DNA from: UBA7656 sp040755335
GTDB taxonomy: Bacteria > Acidobacteriota > Blastocatellia > UBA7656
DNA: 13,030 nt
Assembly (NCBI GenBank): GCA_040755335.1
Contig: JBFMAU010000200.1
Coordinates: forward strand, 1-13,030
Direction of reading: 5' to 3'
A program made the translations under genes and the position numbers. Each line of letters begins with the position of its first letter. Within the stretch, counting starts at the first letter, position 1. Below, piece after piece: positions 6,346-13,030 of the stretch. Under the pieces are notes generated by a model. The model searched no databases. It was given only the letters and a program-made list of their open reading frames with translations, and had not been told where the DNA came from.

Positions 6346-8675
6346 ACGAAACCTATCTGATAAACCATGAAGAGTCCGAAGGCGAGACTGAACGCGCCCG
6401 CCGCCACTCGCACAGCCAGATTCGCGCGCTTGAATCGGTCGGCAGTCAGTCGAATCGGCAATGATATGAGTGCGCTCATCAGCATCATCCCCCCTATGCT
6501 CCCTATGCCGAATATGACGATGAAAATGATCCCTACTGCGGGAGATGAAATCGTCGATAAGACCAGTAGCATCAGCGCGCCGCTTCCTGCAAGACCATGC
6601 ACCATGCCGATGATGATAGGCCGCGCTTCAAGCTTGAATCCATGATGGGTGTGTTCGGCAGGTTCAGGACTTCCGTCGTGAAGGTGCGGATGCACGTGCG
6701 TGTGATGGCCGTGCGTGTGCGTGTGAAGGTGAAGCTTCCAGCCGCTTTTGAGCTTTCTCAGAGCATTCGCTCCAAGCCCTATCAACATCAACGCGACGCA
6801 AAATTCCAGAGCCATCTCGACTCTTGGGCTTATCTCGATGCGCAAAACCAGAACGATTATCCCTGCGACGAGCAGCGCCGCAGTATGCCCAAGCCCCCAT
6901 AGTCCGCCGATCAGAGACGAACTCAAAAGGCTTTTTCTCTCGCTCACTATCGTGGAGACCGCCGCCACGTGATCAGCATCCATCGCATGACGAAGCCCCG
7001 CAACAAGCCCCAGAGCCAGCACCGAAATAGTTGAAGGGAGACTCTCCATCACCATAGAACCAAATAGCCTTTCTTTTAACGCCGCCAGTCGTGACAGCAC
7101 GTCAAATCCCGCTTCGGCCAACGCTTCATAACAGATAACAAACCCGACCGCTGCAATGACGAACGCGCTCAGAGCGGGAATCACTTTCAACAGCCTGCCT
7201 GAACGGGGCTGCTTCATCAAGCGGCCCGCGTAAACGAACAACAAACCGACTCCGGTCAGCGTGGCCGCAAGTCCGAGACTGAATGCTATCACTAAAACCA
7301 GCCCGTAGCCTACCCGATTGAGAGATATCGCCGAAAGCATCACCACAAGCGCCGAAGGACACGGCAGCAGTCCGCCTGAAACTCCAAGCGCGATGATGCT
7401 GCGCCACGTTATCTGAGAGCCGTCCGCGCCGGGAGGGAGATGAGTATGCTCGCGCCCTCCATGCGAATGCGTCAGCGCGTGATCAGGCGCGTGATGATGA
7501 TCGTGCGAATGATGACGATGAGAATGAGCGGATTTGCCGAGCGCAACACGCAGGCGTTTGACGAACATCGTAAGGCCGAGCGTTAAAACTATCGCCCCTG
7601 AAATCAGACTCAACACAGGAAAGAGTTTTTCGGGCAGCACGTAATTCGACGCAAACAGCGTGATCAGCCCCAGCGCGAAAACTCCGAGCGTGTGCGTAAC
7701 TGTCACCGTCAATCCGAGATACGCCGCGTGTCTGGCAGTCCCGCGCGCGCCTATCAGATAAGCCCCGACGACCGTCTTGCCATGACCGGGCGACATAGCA
7801 TGCACGGCTCCCAAAACTGCGGCTATCAATAATCCGAGCATCGCTATCCCCGGAGTCAGTTCCTCGACGGCTATCAACTCCGCAAAACGGTCTCGCGAAC
7901 TGCTGACCGTCTTTCCATCGCGGGTCAGAAGCGCGCGCGCGCCTTCGGGGATATTTCCACTGGTGAATGAAAACTCGGCCACTCGCTCATTGAGCGGCGC
8001 GGCGAGCAGGTCTTCGGGGTAAGCTTTCAACTCATCGCTCAAACCGTTCCCATACACGTTGCTGTCAAATATGGAAACGCCTTTCGAGCCTGCCGCCATC
8101 TCGCGCCATCCGATTCGCTCATCGTAGTTGCGATTCTCAACTCTCACTCTATGCGCGCCGGTCGTCTCCGCTGCGGCTACGAAATCAAGCTCTATTCGCA
8201 AAGTCGCAAGCCCGCCCGCGCCCGCAGGTCGAGCGATGCTTTTGCCTGTAAGCTGGAGCGGCAGCGATTTGTCATCAACTGCGAGTCGCAGCCCCTCGGC
8301 GAGTTTCGCAGACTGGCGTTCGAGATAAGCGGTCAATTCTTCTTCCGAAGCCGCGCCGTCGCCATCCGCGTCCATCGCTTGCATTTCCTGAAAGGCGGCT
8401 ATCTCGGCCATATCGATGACGTAATGCAATCTGATCTGCGAAGAAGAAACTTCGATGCGAGTGAAATGATTGATCGTGAAATTGCCGAGCGGGTGCGCCG
8501 CTACAGTCGAGGCCAGCAATGCGATCACGATGAAAAGGAATGCAAGAGCAAAGCGGAGTTTTTGGAGTGCTGCGACCTGTCGCAGCTTTTCGTTCAAACA
8601 AAAGCGGTGACAAGTCACCGCACTCCAAAGTCTCGCACCCTGAAATGAAATCTGATCTGGTTTCGTGATAAGCAT
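6327..8675 (-). CDS. Fused nickel/cobalt transporter: RcnA/NicO-like half plus NiCoT-like half
   Basis: The protein is 782 residues. A hydrophobic segment (about 40-60) ends in AAHPLGNFTINH, the usual start of the mature periplasmic domain of this family. An EF-hand-like loop (DADGDGAASEEE, 102-113) lies in that domain. The first membrane half (about 277-520) has GAVHAMSPGHGK, the RcnA/NicO metal-site motif, plus VTHT and GGLLPCPSALV. Its loop at 384-411 is histidine-rich. The second half (about 543-782) has LRHAMDADHV, the HX4DH signature of NiCoT permeases, GLWGLGHT, and a second histidine-rich loop (649-677). The family moves Ni2+ or Co2+ across the inner membrane; direction is not decided by sequence. 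The start is ATG 8675, with GAGG six bases upstream overlapping the TGA of the TPR gene. The longer reading from 8732 lies inside that gene. A palindromic element extends the N-terminus. Confidence 0.85.
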   Translation of the reverse strand: MLITKPDQISFQGARLWSAVTCHRFCLNEKLRQVAALQKLRFALAFLFIVIALLASTVAAHPLGNFTINHFTRIEVSSSQIRLHYVIDMAEIAAFQEMQAMDADGDGAASEEELTAYLERQSAKLAEGLRLAVDDKSLPLQLTGKSIARPAGAGGLATLRIELDFVAAAETTGAHRVRVENRNYDERIGWREMAAGSKGVSIFDSNVYGNGLSDELKAYPEDLLAAPLNERVAEFSFTSGNIPEGARALLTRDGKTVSSSRDRFAELIAVEELTPGIAMLGLLIAAVLGAVHAMSPGHGKTVVGAYLIGARGTARHAAYLGLTVTVTHTLGVFALGLITLFASNYVLPEKLFPVLSLISGAIVLTLGLTMFVKRLRVALGKSAHSHRHHSHDHHHAPDHALTHSHGGREHTHLPPGADGSQITWRSIIALGVSGGLLPCPSALVVMLSAISLNRVGYGLVLVIAFSLGLAATLTGVGLLFVYAGRLMKQPRSGRLLKVIPALSAFVIAAVGFVICYEALAEAGFDVLSRLAALKERLFGSMVMESLPSTISVLALGLVAGLRHAMDADHVAAVSTIVSERKSLLSSSLIGGLWGLGHTAALLVAGIIVLVLRIEISPRVEMALEFCVALMLIGLGANALRKLKSGWKLHLHTHTHGHHTHVHPHLHDGSPEPAEHTHHGFKLEARPIIIGMVHGLAGSGALMLLVLSTISSPAVGIIFIVIFGIGSIGGMMLMSALISLPIRLTADRFKRANLAVRVAAGAFSLAFGLFMVYQIGFVDRLFG
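8561..8629. repeat. 69-nt nested palindromic element inside the transporter coding region
   Basis: The outer arms tttggagtgc (8561-8570) and gcactccaaa (8620-8629) are perfectly complementary. Inside are two hairpins, gctgcgac/gtcgcagc (8569-8586) and gcggtgac/gtcaccgc (8604-8621), joined by a stretch with its own gctttt/aaaagc pairing. The cloverleaf-like layout is that of a REP/BIME-type element. At 69 nt it equals exactly 23 codons and leaves the reading frame open. It supplies about residues 16-38 of the transporter. Confidence 0.8.
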
Positions 8676-8682
8676 AAAAACC

Positions 8683-9993
8683 TCATAGCTCTTCGAGCGC
8701 GCGCCGGGCGACGGTCGCTTGAAGCGGATCAAACCGGGGGCTGAGTTTGAGCGCGCGTTCGAGATAATCCTTCGCCTTAGAGTTATCGCCCGCAGCGCGA
8801 TAGATCATCCCTGCGTGATAAAAAAGTTTTGCGTCCCGCGTTCCCAACCTCAACGCTTCTTTGATCGCCGACTGCGCTTCATCTATTTTTCCGGCCTTGA
8901 GCGCGGCCCACGCCAGCACGTCTGCGCCGTAAATGTCGCGCCGCGTCTCATACTCTTTTTTCGCGAGCGCGTAAGCATCGTCCGCTTTCATGTCGTGGTC
9001 TGCGTAAAAGATTGCAAGCTGGCGGTCGTAGAGCGCGCCGGCGGATTTGCCGAGTCTGGCGATCTGTTCGACGAGCGCGTACTGCGAAGCGGCCTCTTTT
9101 TCTCTTCCCGCCAGTTTGTACAAATCGCCCAGCGCGGCGATAAACACCGGATCAGGCGTTTTGGCAACGACGCGCTCATACTCGCTTATCGCGCCCGCAA
9201 TGTCGCCGCGCGCAGCAAGCGTTTTGCCCAACGCGCCCGCAGCGCGATAGTAGCCGGGAAATGTCACAAGCGCGTCGCGATAGTGCCGCTCTGCCGATGG
9301 GTAATTGCCCGTCGAAAAAGTGATCTCACCCAACTGCCATCGAAGCCACGCGACGTTTTCGCGCTGCGGCGACGCGCTGTTGAGAGCAAACGCCACCGCG
9401 TCTGAAATTTTTCGAGTCGCCGCATCAGTCTGCCCCTTGAGCAGCGCGAACCGGGCGAGCCGCGATTCGGAGTTCACGCTGTTGCCTTCGAGTTGTTTGA
9501 CGCGGTTGACAGCAAGCGCAGCTTCGTCATACTCGCCCAACTCGATCAGAGAGTCGAAGAGCAGAATATAAGAATAGCTCTTGCTCGGCTCCATGCGGGC
9601 AAGCTGTTGAGCGTGATCGCGGGCGGAGATGAAATCGTGAGAAGCGAATTCGACCTGAGCCAGCGCGGCGAGCGCGCCCGCGTTCATTTCCGCCGGGAGG
9701 GCAGCAAGCGATGACTTTGCCGCCCGCTGCGCCAGATCGAGATACTGCCCGTCGCCTGTCTCGCGGTGGAACTGAAGGTAGTATCCGGCGAGTTTGTTGT
9801 AAGAGATGAAATCTTCCGGGTCGCGACGGATTCTTTCTTCAAGCGAGCGAATCGTGATTTTTACAGCTTCTTCGTCCGTGATGATGGGCGATGCCGCAGG
9901 GAGCGCAGCCGCAGCCGAGGTGTTTTGCCCGACGCCGCACCCCGTGAGACTCGACGCCGCAAGGACTATCGTTATAAGGCCGATCAGTTTCAT
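8683..9993 (-). CDS. TPR-repeat lipoprotein
   Basis: The protein is 436 residues. The signal MKLIGLITIVLAASSLTGC has a lipobox (LTGC, Cys19), so the product should be anchored in the envelope. From about residue 43 the chain is helical and consists of tetratricopeptide-type units. The clearest are near 140-170 (LFDSLIELGEYDEAALAVNR), 216-246 (LGEITFSTGNYPSAERHYRDAL), 250-280 (ALGKTLAARGDIAGAISEYERV), 284-310 (ALGDLYKLAGREKEAASQYA) and 390-420 (YHAGMIYRAAGDNSKAKDYLERALKLSP). Such repeats mediate protein contacts. I chose ATG 9993 because CAGGG lies six bases before it; ATG 9999 would add two residues, and the reading from 10062 overlaps the preceding gene. It lies between the DUF4331 gene and the transporter, with 7 nt to the latter. 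A role as scaffold or partner of the transporter is only inferred from linkage. Confidence 0.85.
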   Translation of the reverse strand: MKLIGLITIVLAASSLTGCGVGQNTSAAAALPAASPIITDEEAVKITIRSLEERIRRDPEDFISYNKLAGYYLQFHRETGDGQYLDLAQRAAKSSLAALPAEMNAGALAALAQVEFASHDFISARDHAQQLARMEPSKSYSYILLFDSLIELGEYDEAALAVNRVKQLEGNSVNSESRLARFALLKGQTDAATRKISDAVAFALNSASPQRENVAWLRWQLGEITFSTGNYPSAERHYRDALVTFPGYYRAAGALGKTLAARGDIAGAISEYERVVAKTPDPVFIAALGDLYKLAGREKEAASQYALVEQIARLGKSAGALYDRQLAIFYADHDMKADDAYALAKKEYETRRDIYGADVLAWAALKAGKIDEAQSAIKEALRLGTRDAKLFYHAGMIYRAAGDNSKAKDYLERALKLSPRFDPLQATVARRALEEL

Positions 9994-10009
9994 GTTCATC
10001 CCTGTGCGT

Positions 10010-10045
10010 AAAGAAAGCCCACGCCGACCCAAGGGCCAGCGTGGG
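10010..10045 (-). terminator. Hairpin with T-rich tail between the DUF4331 and TPR genes
   Basis: On the minus strand the stem CCCACGC/GCGTGGG has an inner GGCCC/GGGTC pairing with one G-T pair (10018-10045), followed by CTTTCTTT. It begins 13 nt after the DUF4331 stop codon. An interrupted T-tract suggests partial termination or a stabilising 3' end, which would lower expression of the TPR and transporter genes relative to DUF4331. Confidence 0.55.
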
Positions 10046-10058
10046 GAAAGAGAGAGCA

Positions 10059-11270
10059 TCAATGACGTGTGCGGTCATCGGTCGTGCCGGGCGGGAGCGG
10101 AACATGGCTCGGCGCGAGGAAGGGGAACGTGTTGATAAAGGTCATATCGTTCGCGTTCACGTTGTCGCCCGTGGTGATAGCGCCATTGGTGATGATCGAA
10201 AGTTCTATGTCGATGACATCGTCTCTCAATCGTCGCCCGTTGGGGAAACCAGCTCCGGCGCTGTCGCCTCCGCCCGTGCCGGTGTTGGCCACATCGGTTC
10301 TCAGGCGAAGGAAATCGCCTCTCACAACAGCGACCGAAGCGAGTATGCCTATGTTTGTGGCGTTGGTGCCGAGCGCCGTGAGTACGCCAATGATGCTGGG
10401 GGCGAAGCGGCCCCGTGAATCATCGAGAGGGGAAGCGGCATTGTACTGATCCTTGATCGGGAAGGGAGTGAGCGCGACATTGACCGCAGGATTGCCCATG
10501 CGATCAACATTGGTGAATCTGCCGAATCCGCTGACCGTTCCATCCTTGTTGACCATCTGGTTCAATCGTCGCTGAGTCCTGAAGGCGACTCCTATTTCGT
10601 TGGTGCGCAGACGGAGATAAGAAACCGGTACGCTCAAGGCTATGCAGAGGTTGTTAAACCCGGCGAAGCTGTCGCGCCCGCGAGTGAGTGCCGCAGGGTT
10701 GGGCGCTCCTCCCAATACCGAAGAGACGAAGCGACCGAAGCCGGGGATGTCGAAGAAGAACGGATCGTCACGCGGTCCTGCAAAGAAGGAAATGCCGGTG
10801 ACAGGATCGGTCGTTATGGTCGGAGCAGGCGGAGTGTCAGCAAACGATGCCGGAGTCGTGGGTGCGGTGAAGATTTCGCCGAACGGGCAGATGACGGTTG
10901 CGGTCTGAACCTGATTGGCCGCCATCGTGCGAGCGGTGAAGCGTATGTCGAAGAACTGGTCTTCTCTCGCGTCGCCGGTGGTTTCTATGTCGAACCTGAA
11001 GCGGAGGTTCTGATCGAACGCGCCGAAGTTTATCGCCTCGCCCGGATTGATGAATCCCTGAAGAGTGCCTATCAGGATGAGCCTTGAGTTATCGTTGGGA
11101 TCGAGGAAGGCGTAAACATCGCCGATGTCCGCGCTCTTGTCGAGGTTGGCTGTAGGCCCGTCGCCGTGGTCAGCCGCGTTGGTCGTGGGCGCGGGGGTCA
11201 TCATCACGCCCATCATCAGGGTCAACGCCAGAGCGAGGGGCGCGATGATTTTTTTCTGCAATCTGAACAT
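10059..11270 (-). CDS. DUF4331 family exported protein
   Basis: The protein is 403 residues. A signal peptide (residues 1-33, ending TTNAA) is followed by DHGDGPTANLDKSADIGDVYAF, the DUF4331 opening, where an acidic start precedes the ADI-DVYAF motif. The C-terminal part has NGRRLRDDVIDIELSII, a D-VNANDM segment and FPFLAPSHVPLPPG, also typical of the family. The biochemical function of DUF4331 proteins is not known to me. The start is firm: AAGGAG lies eight bases before ATG 11270. About 450 bp of gene-free DNA precedes it, so its promoter is probably there. It heads a run of three same-strand genes with a TPR lipoprotein and a nickel/cobalt-type transporter. Acidic patches would fit metal or calcium binding, but no defined site is visible. 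Confidence 0.85.
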   Translation of the reverse strand: MFRLQKKIIAPLALALTLMMGVMMTPAPTTNAADHGDGPTANLDKSADIGDVYAFLDPNDNSRLILIGTLQGFINPGEAINFGAFDQNLRFRFDIETTGDAREDQFFDIRFTARTMAANQVQTATVICPFGEIFTAPTTPASFADTPPAPTITTDPVTGISFFAGPRDDPFFFDIPGFGRFVSSVLGGAPNPAALTRGRDSFAGFNNLCIALSVPVSYLRLRTNEIGVAFRTQRRLNQMVNKDGTVSGFGRFTNVDRMGNPAVNVALTPFPIKDQYNAASPLDDSRGRFAPSIIGVLTALGTNATNIGILASVAVVRGDFLRLRTDVANTGTGGGDSAGAGFPNGRRLRDDVIDIELSIITNGAITTGDNVNANDMTFINTFPFLAPSHVPLPPGTTDDRTRH

Positions 11271-11717
11271 AATGCTTTCTCCTTTTTTTCTCGAAAATCT
11301 TGAGTGAGGCCGTCTGCCTCTGTTGCGCTAATGGTGTTCAAGCGGTTGTCCGGGGAGATGAGCAACCAGTGATCGGGGTTCCGGAACAGGAAAGCCGCGC
11401 AAGAAAGATAAACCGCCTTCATGTTCGCCATTGGAAAAAAGTATCCCACCGGAATCTGTCTTTTAATCTCTTTTTTTGCTTTCTTAGCCGGGTGGCGCGG
11501 TCTGATTCAATATCAATATCCAACCACCTGGCAGATATACGACTGACCATTCAACATCAGATTGGTCGCGACAGAATAATTGTGCATAATCGAGCGAGCG
11601 CAAAGCCCGTCTCCCACCTGTGTGCGCTGCGATTGCTTTTTCCCGTTATGTCTGACTCATCCGCCCGCGCAAGTGACAAGTACGCAAAGGCCGTTTTCAT
11701 CAGATTCACACACGCCT
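11271..11717. other. Gene-free stretch upstream of the DUF4331 gene
   Basis: About 450 bp without a convincing gene; the open frames have no ribosome site and no recognisable domain. It includes the strong AAGGAG site at about 11279-11284 (minus strand) and A/T-rich patches around 11430-11480 and 11500-11590. It presumably contains the promoter of the DUF4331 operon. I could not identify a -10/-35 pair with acceptable spacing, so no promoter is called. Confidence 0.4.
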
Positions 11718-11719
11718 GC

Positions 11720-11761
11720 AAAAAATAAAACCGTCGGTCTCGACGTCGAGACCGACGGTTT
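11720..11761 (-). terminator. Strong intrinsic terminator with a 34-bp perfect palindrome
   Basis: Positions 11728-11761 form a perfect palindrome (aaaccgtcggtctcgac and its complement). On the minus strand it is followed by TATTTTTTG. It lies 21 nt past the stop codon of the gene at 11783, as expected for the end of an operon or single gene. The A-rich flank on the other side gives U-tract potential in only one direction. Confidence 0.85.
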
Positions 11762-11782
11762 GCTCTGCGAGCCGTCGAATCG

Positions 11783-12193
11783 TTATTTCAGCCGCGCGCC
11801 GTTCGGCACATCCTCCGCGAAAGTCGCAAGAACGGGGCGACCTTCTTCGCCTACCGAAGCGGCCAGAAGCATGCCGTTCGATTCCAGTCCGCGAAGCTTT
11901 CTCGGAGCCAGATTCGCAACCACGATGATCTTTCGCCCCACTACATCTTCAGGCGCGTAATACTCGGCTATGCCCGCGAGTATCTGAGCAACACCAATCG
12001 GCCCGCTCACAACCCTCAAGTTGATCACGTCCCAGTTGTTCGTGGTGACAGCCTCAAAGATTGCTTTTGAATTGACCGTCCCTGATTTTGTGCGAGCCAT
12101 TTTAATGCCAGTCGGAGAATCGGCATTCCACGCCCCCTTCGAGGTGACAGCGATATTGGGAGTGGCATTCTGTAAGTAGAATCGAGTGGCCAT
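11783..12193 (-). CDS. Chimeric protein: unrelated N-terminus joined to the methionyl-tRNA synthetase C-terminal end
   Basis: The protein is 136 residues. From about residue 69 to the end it reads AQILAGIAEYYAPEDVVGRK, then VVANLAPRKLRGLESNGMLL and ends VPNGARLK. This is the C-terminal two-thirds of the tRNA-binding OB-fold domain (EMAP/CsaA type) at the end of bacterial methionyl-tRNA synthetases. The catalytic core, KMSKS loop and first OB strands are missing. Residues 1-67 (MATRFYLQNATPNIAV..., TTNNWDVINLRVVSGPIG) do not belong to the synthetase. They remind me of hypothetical phage or surface proteins that open MATRFYLP and contain TTNNWD and VS-P-GAQ-ISG segments. The join falls near 11983-11992, at a similar-looking AQ-I sequence. 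The frame is open throughout and the original terminator is retained. There is no clear Shine-Dalgarno sequence before ATG 12193. Function is doubtful: either a degraded metG end captured by another gene, or an assembly join. Confidence 0.6.
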   Translation of the reverse strand: MATRFYLQNATPNIAVTSKGAWNADSPTGIKMARTKSGTVNSKAIFEAVTTNNWDVINLRVVSGPIGVAQILAGIAEYYAPEDVVGRKIIVVANLAPRKLRGLESNGMLLAASVGEEGRPVLATFAEDVPNGARLK

Positions 12194-12203
12194 ATCGATA
12201 CTC

Positions 12204-12235
12204 TGAGGCGCGACACTGTTAAGCGCCGCGCCTCA
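12204..12235. terminator. Hairpin between the six-cysteine protein gene and the chimeric gene
   Basis: A perfect 9-bp stem (tgaggcgcg with cgcgcctca) encloses a 14-nt loop. It lies 23 nt after the stop codon at 12259 and 10 nt before the ATG at 12193. No T-run follows on either strand, so its role as a terminator is uncertain; it could equally fold in the leader of the downstream gene. Confidence 0.4.
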
Positions 12236-12258
12236 TTAAAACAACGCCGAATGCACAA

Positions 12259-12633
12259 TCAAGGGCAATCGCAGGAATTGTTTTTGCTGTTATCGTCGTC
12301 AATCGTGCGAATAAGCACGCCGTCTTCGTAGAGCGAAGCCTCAGCCCTGAAATTACACTGGTGGTATATAATCCTCAGCTTATATAAGTGGCCATTCACG
12401 CTCACGTCTGCGTTGTAGCGTGTGTCGCAATTCGACAGCACGAACTTCTTGACCGGGCCGCTTATACTCAGCCCTGCGCAGTCGTCAAACGCGAATGCAG
12501 TATTCGACAGCAGCACGAAGGGAGAGCCTGAGTTGTCTTCAATGCACAGATCAAACGTAGGCGCGCTCTTCGCGCCCGTCACCGACGCGACCAGCATCAG
12601 CAAAAGAACCAATACAGAGAGGGGTTTCCTCAT
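12259..12633 (-). CDS. Small secreted six-cysteine protein, function unknown
   Basis: The protein is 124 residues. A signal peptide (MRKPLSVLVLLLMLVASVTG, likely cleaved near AKSAP, about residue 24) is followed by a ~100-residue beta-rich domain. It has six cysteines (about positions 30, 52, 69, 93, 121 and 123), the last two in a C-D-C tail. An even number in an exported protein suggests disulfides. I do not recognise a family. The start is well supported: AAGGAG lies six bases before ATG 12633. The gene stands 133 bp after the acetyltransferase gene and ends with a hairpin, so it may be transcribed alone. Confidence 0.72.
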   Translation of the reverse strand: MRKPLSVLVLLLMLVASVTGAKSAPTFDLCIEDNSGSPFVLLSNTAFAFDDCAGLSISGPVKKFVLSNCDTRYNADVSVNGHLYKLRIIYHQCNFRAEASLYEDGVLIRTIDDDNSKNNSCDCP

Positions 12634-12766
12634 AATATTCTCCTTACCTATTTGATTGTTTGGGGGACTGATCTCAGTCCGTTGTTATTCGCCGGCTGCT
12701 CAGGCTGAGTAGCCGGTTGTGCTTTCTGTTCGTGTTCGCTGTTGATTTCAGTCACGCGGCCCTCAC

Positions 12767-13030
12767 TTATGGCCAGACGTTTAACCTCTTCACCATAGTC
12801 AGTGAATGGCAATCTGTTGCTGTCACTTCGAATCCAAGTCGCTGATACCATCGAACGGCAGGATCGTCTGACAATACACTCAGCGAAACAGCGCGATATT
12901 GACCACGTGCTTTGGATAGGAGGAGAATGAGCAATTGCGTTCCCACTCCCCGCCTGCGATACTCTGGTGCCACAGCGATTGAAAGCTCCGGCGTGGCGTC
13001 ATCAACATACCCGCAGCCTTTGTTTTCGCC
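12767..13030 (-). CDS. GNAT family N-acetyltransferase, C-terminal part (5' end beyond the window)
   Basis: The frame is open from the window edge to the TAA at 12767-12769, giving 87 residues. It reads GYVDDATPELSIAVAPEYRRRGVGTQLL, which contains motif A of GNAT enzymes (the R-R-G-V-G-T acetyl-CoA pyrophosphate loop). It then has SLSVLSDDPAVRWYQRLGFE, the motif B region where the N-P/A-W-Y-LGF pattern binds the CoA tail. These enzymes move an acetyl group from acetyl-CoA to an amine; the substrate cannot be told from this part. The GTG at 12973 is an internal valine, not a start. The N-terminal half is outside the window. Confidence 0.88.
   Translation of the reverse strand, partial: GENKGCGYVDDATPELSIAVAPEYRRRGVGTQLLILLLSKARGQYRAVSLSVLSDDPAVRWYQRLGFEVTATDCHSLTMVKRLNVWP

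Noticed and set aside
8676..8732. Transporter start upstream at 8732
   Set aside because: That codon lies inside the TPR gene. The ATG at 8675 has GAGG at good spacing and the usual coupled-gene layout.
9994..10062. TPR lipoprotein start at 10062
   Set aside because: It would overlap the end of the DUF4331 gene, translate the hairpin, and bury the lipoprotein signal at residue 24.
11355..11382. ECF-type promoter (GGAACC with a -10 element) upstream of the DUF4331 gene
   Set aside because: The -35-like GGAACC is present on the minus strand, but the sequence 16 nt downstream (CATCTC) is a poor match to ECF -10 elements.
11222..11449. Minus-strand 75-codon frame overlapping the DUF4331 start
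   Set aside because: It overlaps the well-supported start and ribosome site of the DUF4331 gene in another frame and has no own ribosome site or recognised motif.
12648..12755. 35-codon minus-strand frame starting at GTG 12755 after the acetyltransferase gene
   Set aside because: A GAGG-like sequence lies upstream, but the product (rich in Q, P, N and A) has no recognisable features and no evidence of coding beyond an open frame.

Overview
The window looks like chromosome of a Gram-negative, environmental Acidobacteriota-like bacterium, perhaps Blastocatellia. This is an inference. It rests on two lipoproteins with lipoboxes, a large mosaic secreted protein with choice-of-anchor-D-type domains, a DUF4331 protein next to a TPR lipoprotein, and short palindromic repeats of a kind I recall from that phylum. 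Nearly all credible genes lie on the minus strand, so the biological order runs from high to low coordinates.

Right end (13030-11700): the C-terminal part of a GNAT acetyltransferase cut by the window edge, a small secreted six-cysteine protein, and a 136-codon gene that looks chimeric. Its last ~68 residues match the C-terminal tRNA-binding (OB-fold) end of methionyl-tRNA synthetase and are followed by a strong intrinsic terminator. Its first ~67 residues are unrelated to that enzyme.

Middle (11270-6327): an apparent operon of a DUF4331 exported protein, a TPR lipoprotein and a 782-residue membrane protein. The membrane protein fuses an RcnA/NicO-like nickel/cobalt transporter, with its periplasmic domain, to a second NiCoT-like half carrying the HX4DH signature. 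The TPR stop codon and the transporter start are 7 nt apart and share a Shine-Dalgarno sequence. A 69-nt palindromic element sits in frame between the transporter start codon and its signal-anchor core. The three genes may form an envelope metal-handling system, but only their linkage is visible here.

6121-3353: a 922-residue exported mosaic protein (two PPC-like domains, FN3, two ASH/choice-of-anchor-D domains, an Ig-like region, a second FN3-like region and an IPT-like tail) with its own promoter and a terminator-like hairpin. Below it, about 780 bp without a convincing gene (3299-2522) holds a run of hairpins and a four-unit hairpin array with ~50-nt spacing in the leader of the next gene.

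Left end (2521-1): a sugar-type ABC substrate-binding lipoprotein with no permease or ATPase beside it, then a BrnT/CopG-type toxin-antitoxin pair, then a decayed second copy of the 3' end of the binding-protein gene. The TA pair is thus flanked by direct repeats. Last comes a partial gene running off the edge whose product carries a HEPN RNase-type RX4H motif. This end has the character of a small accessory or defence segment.
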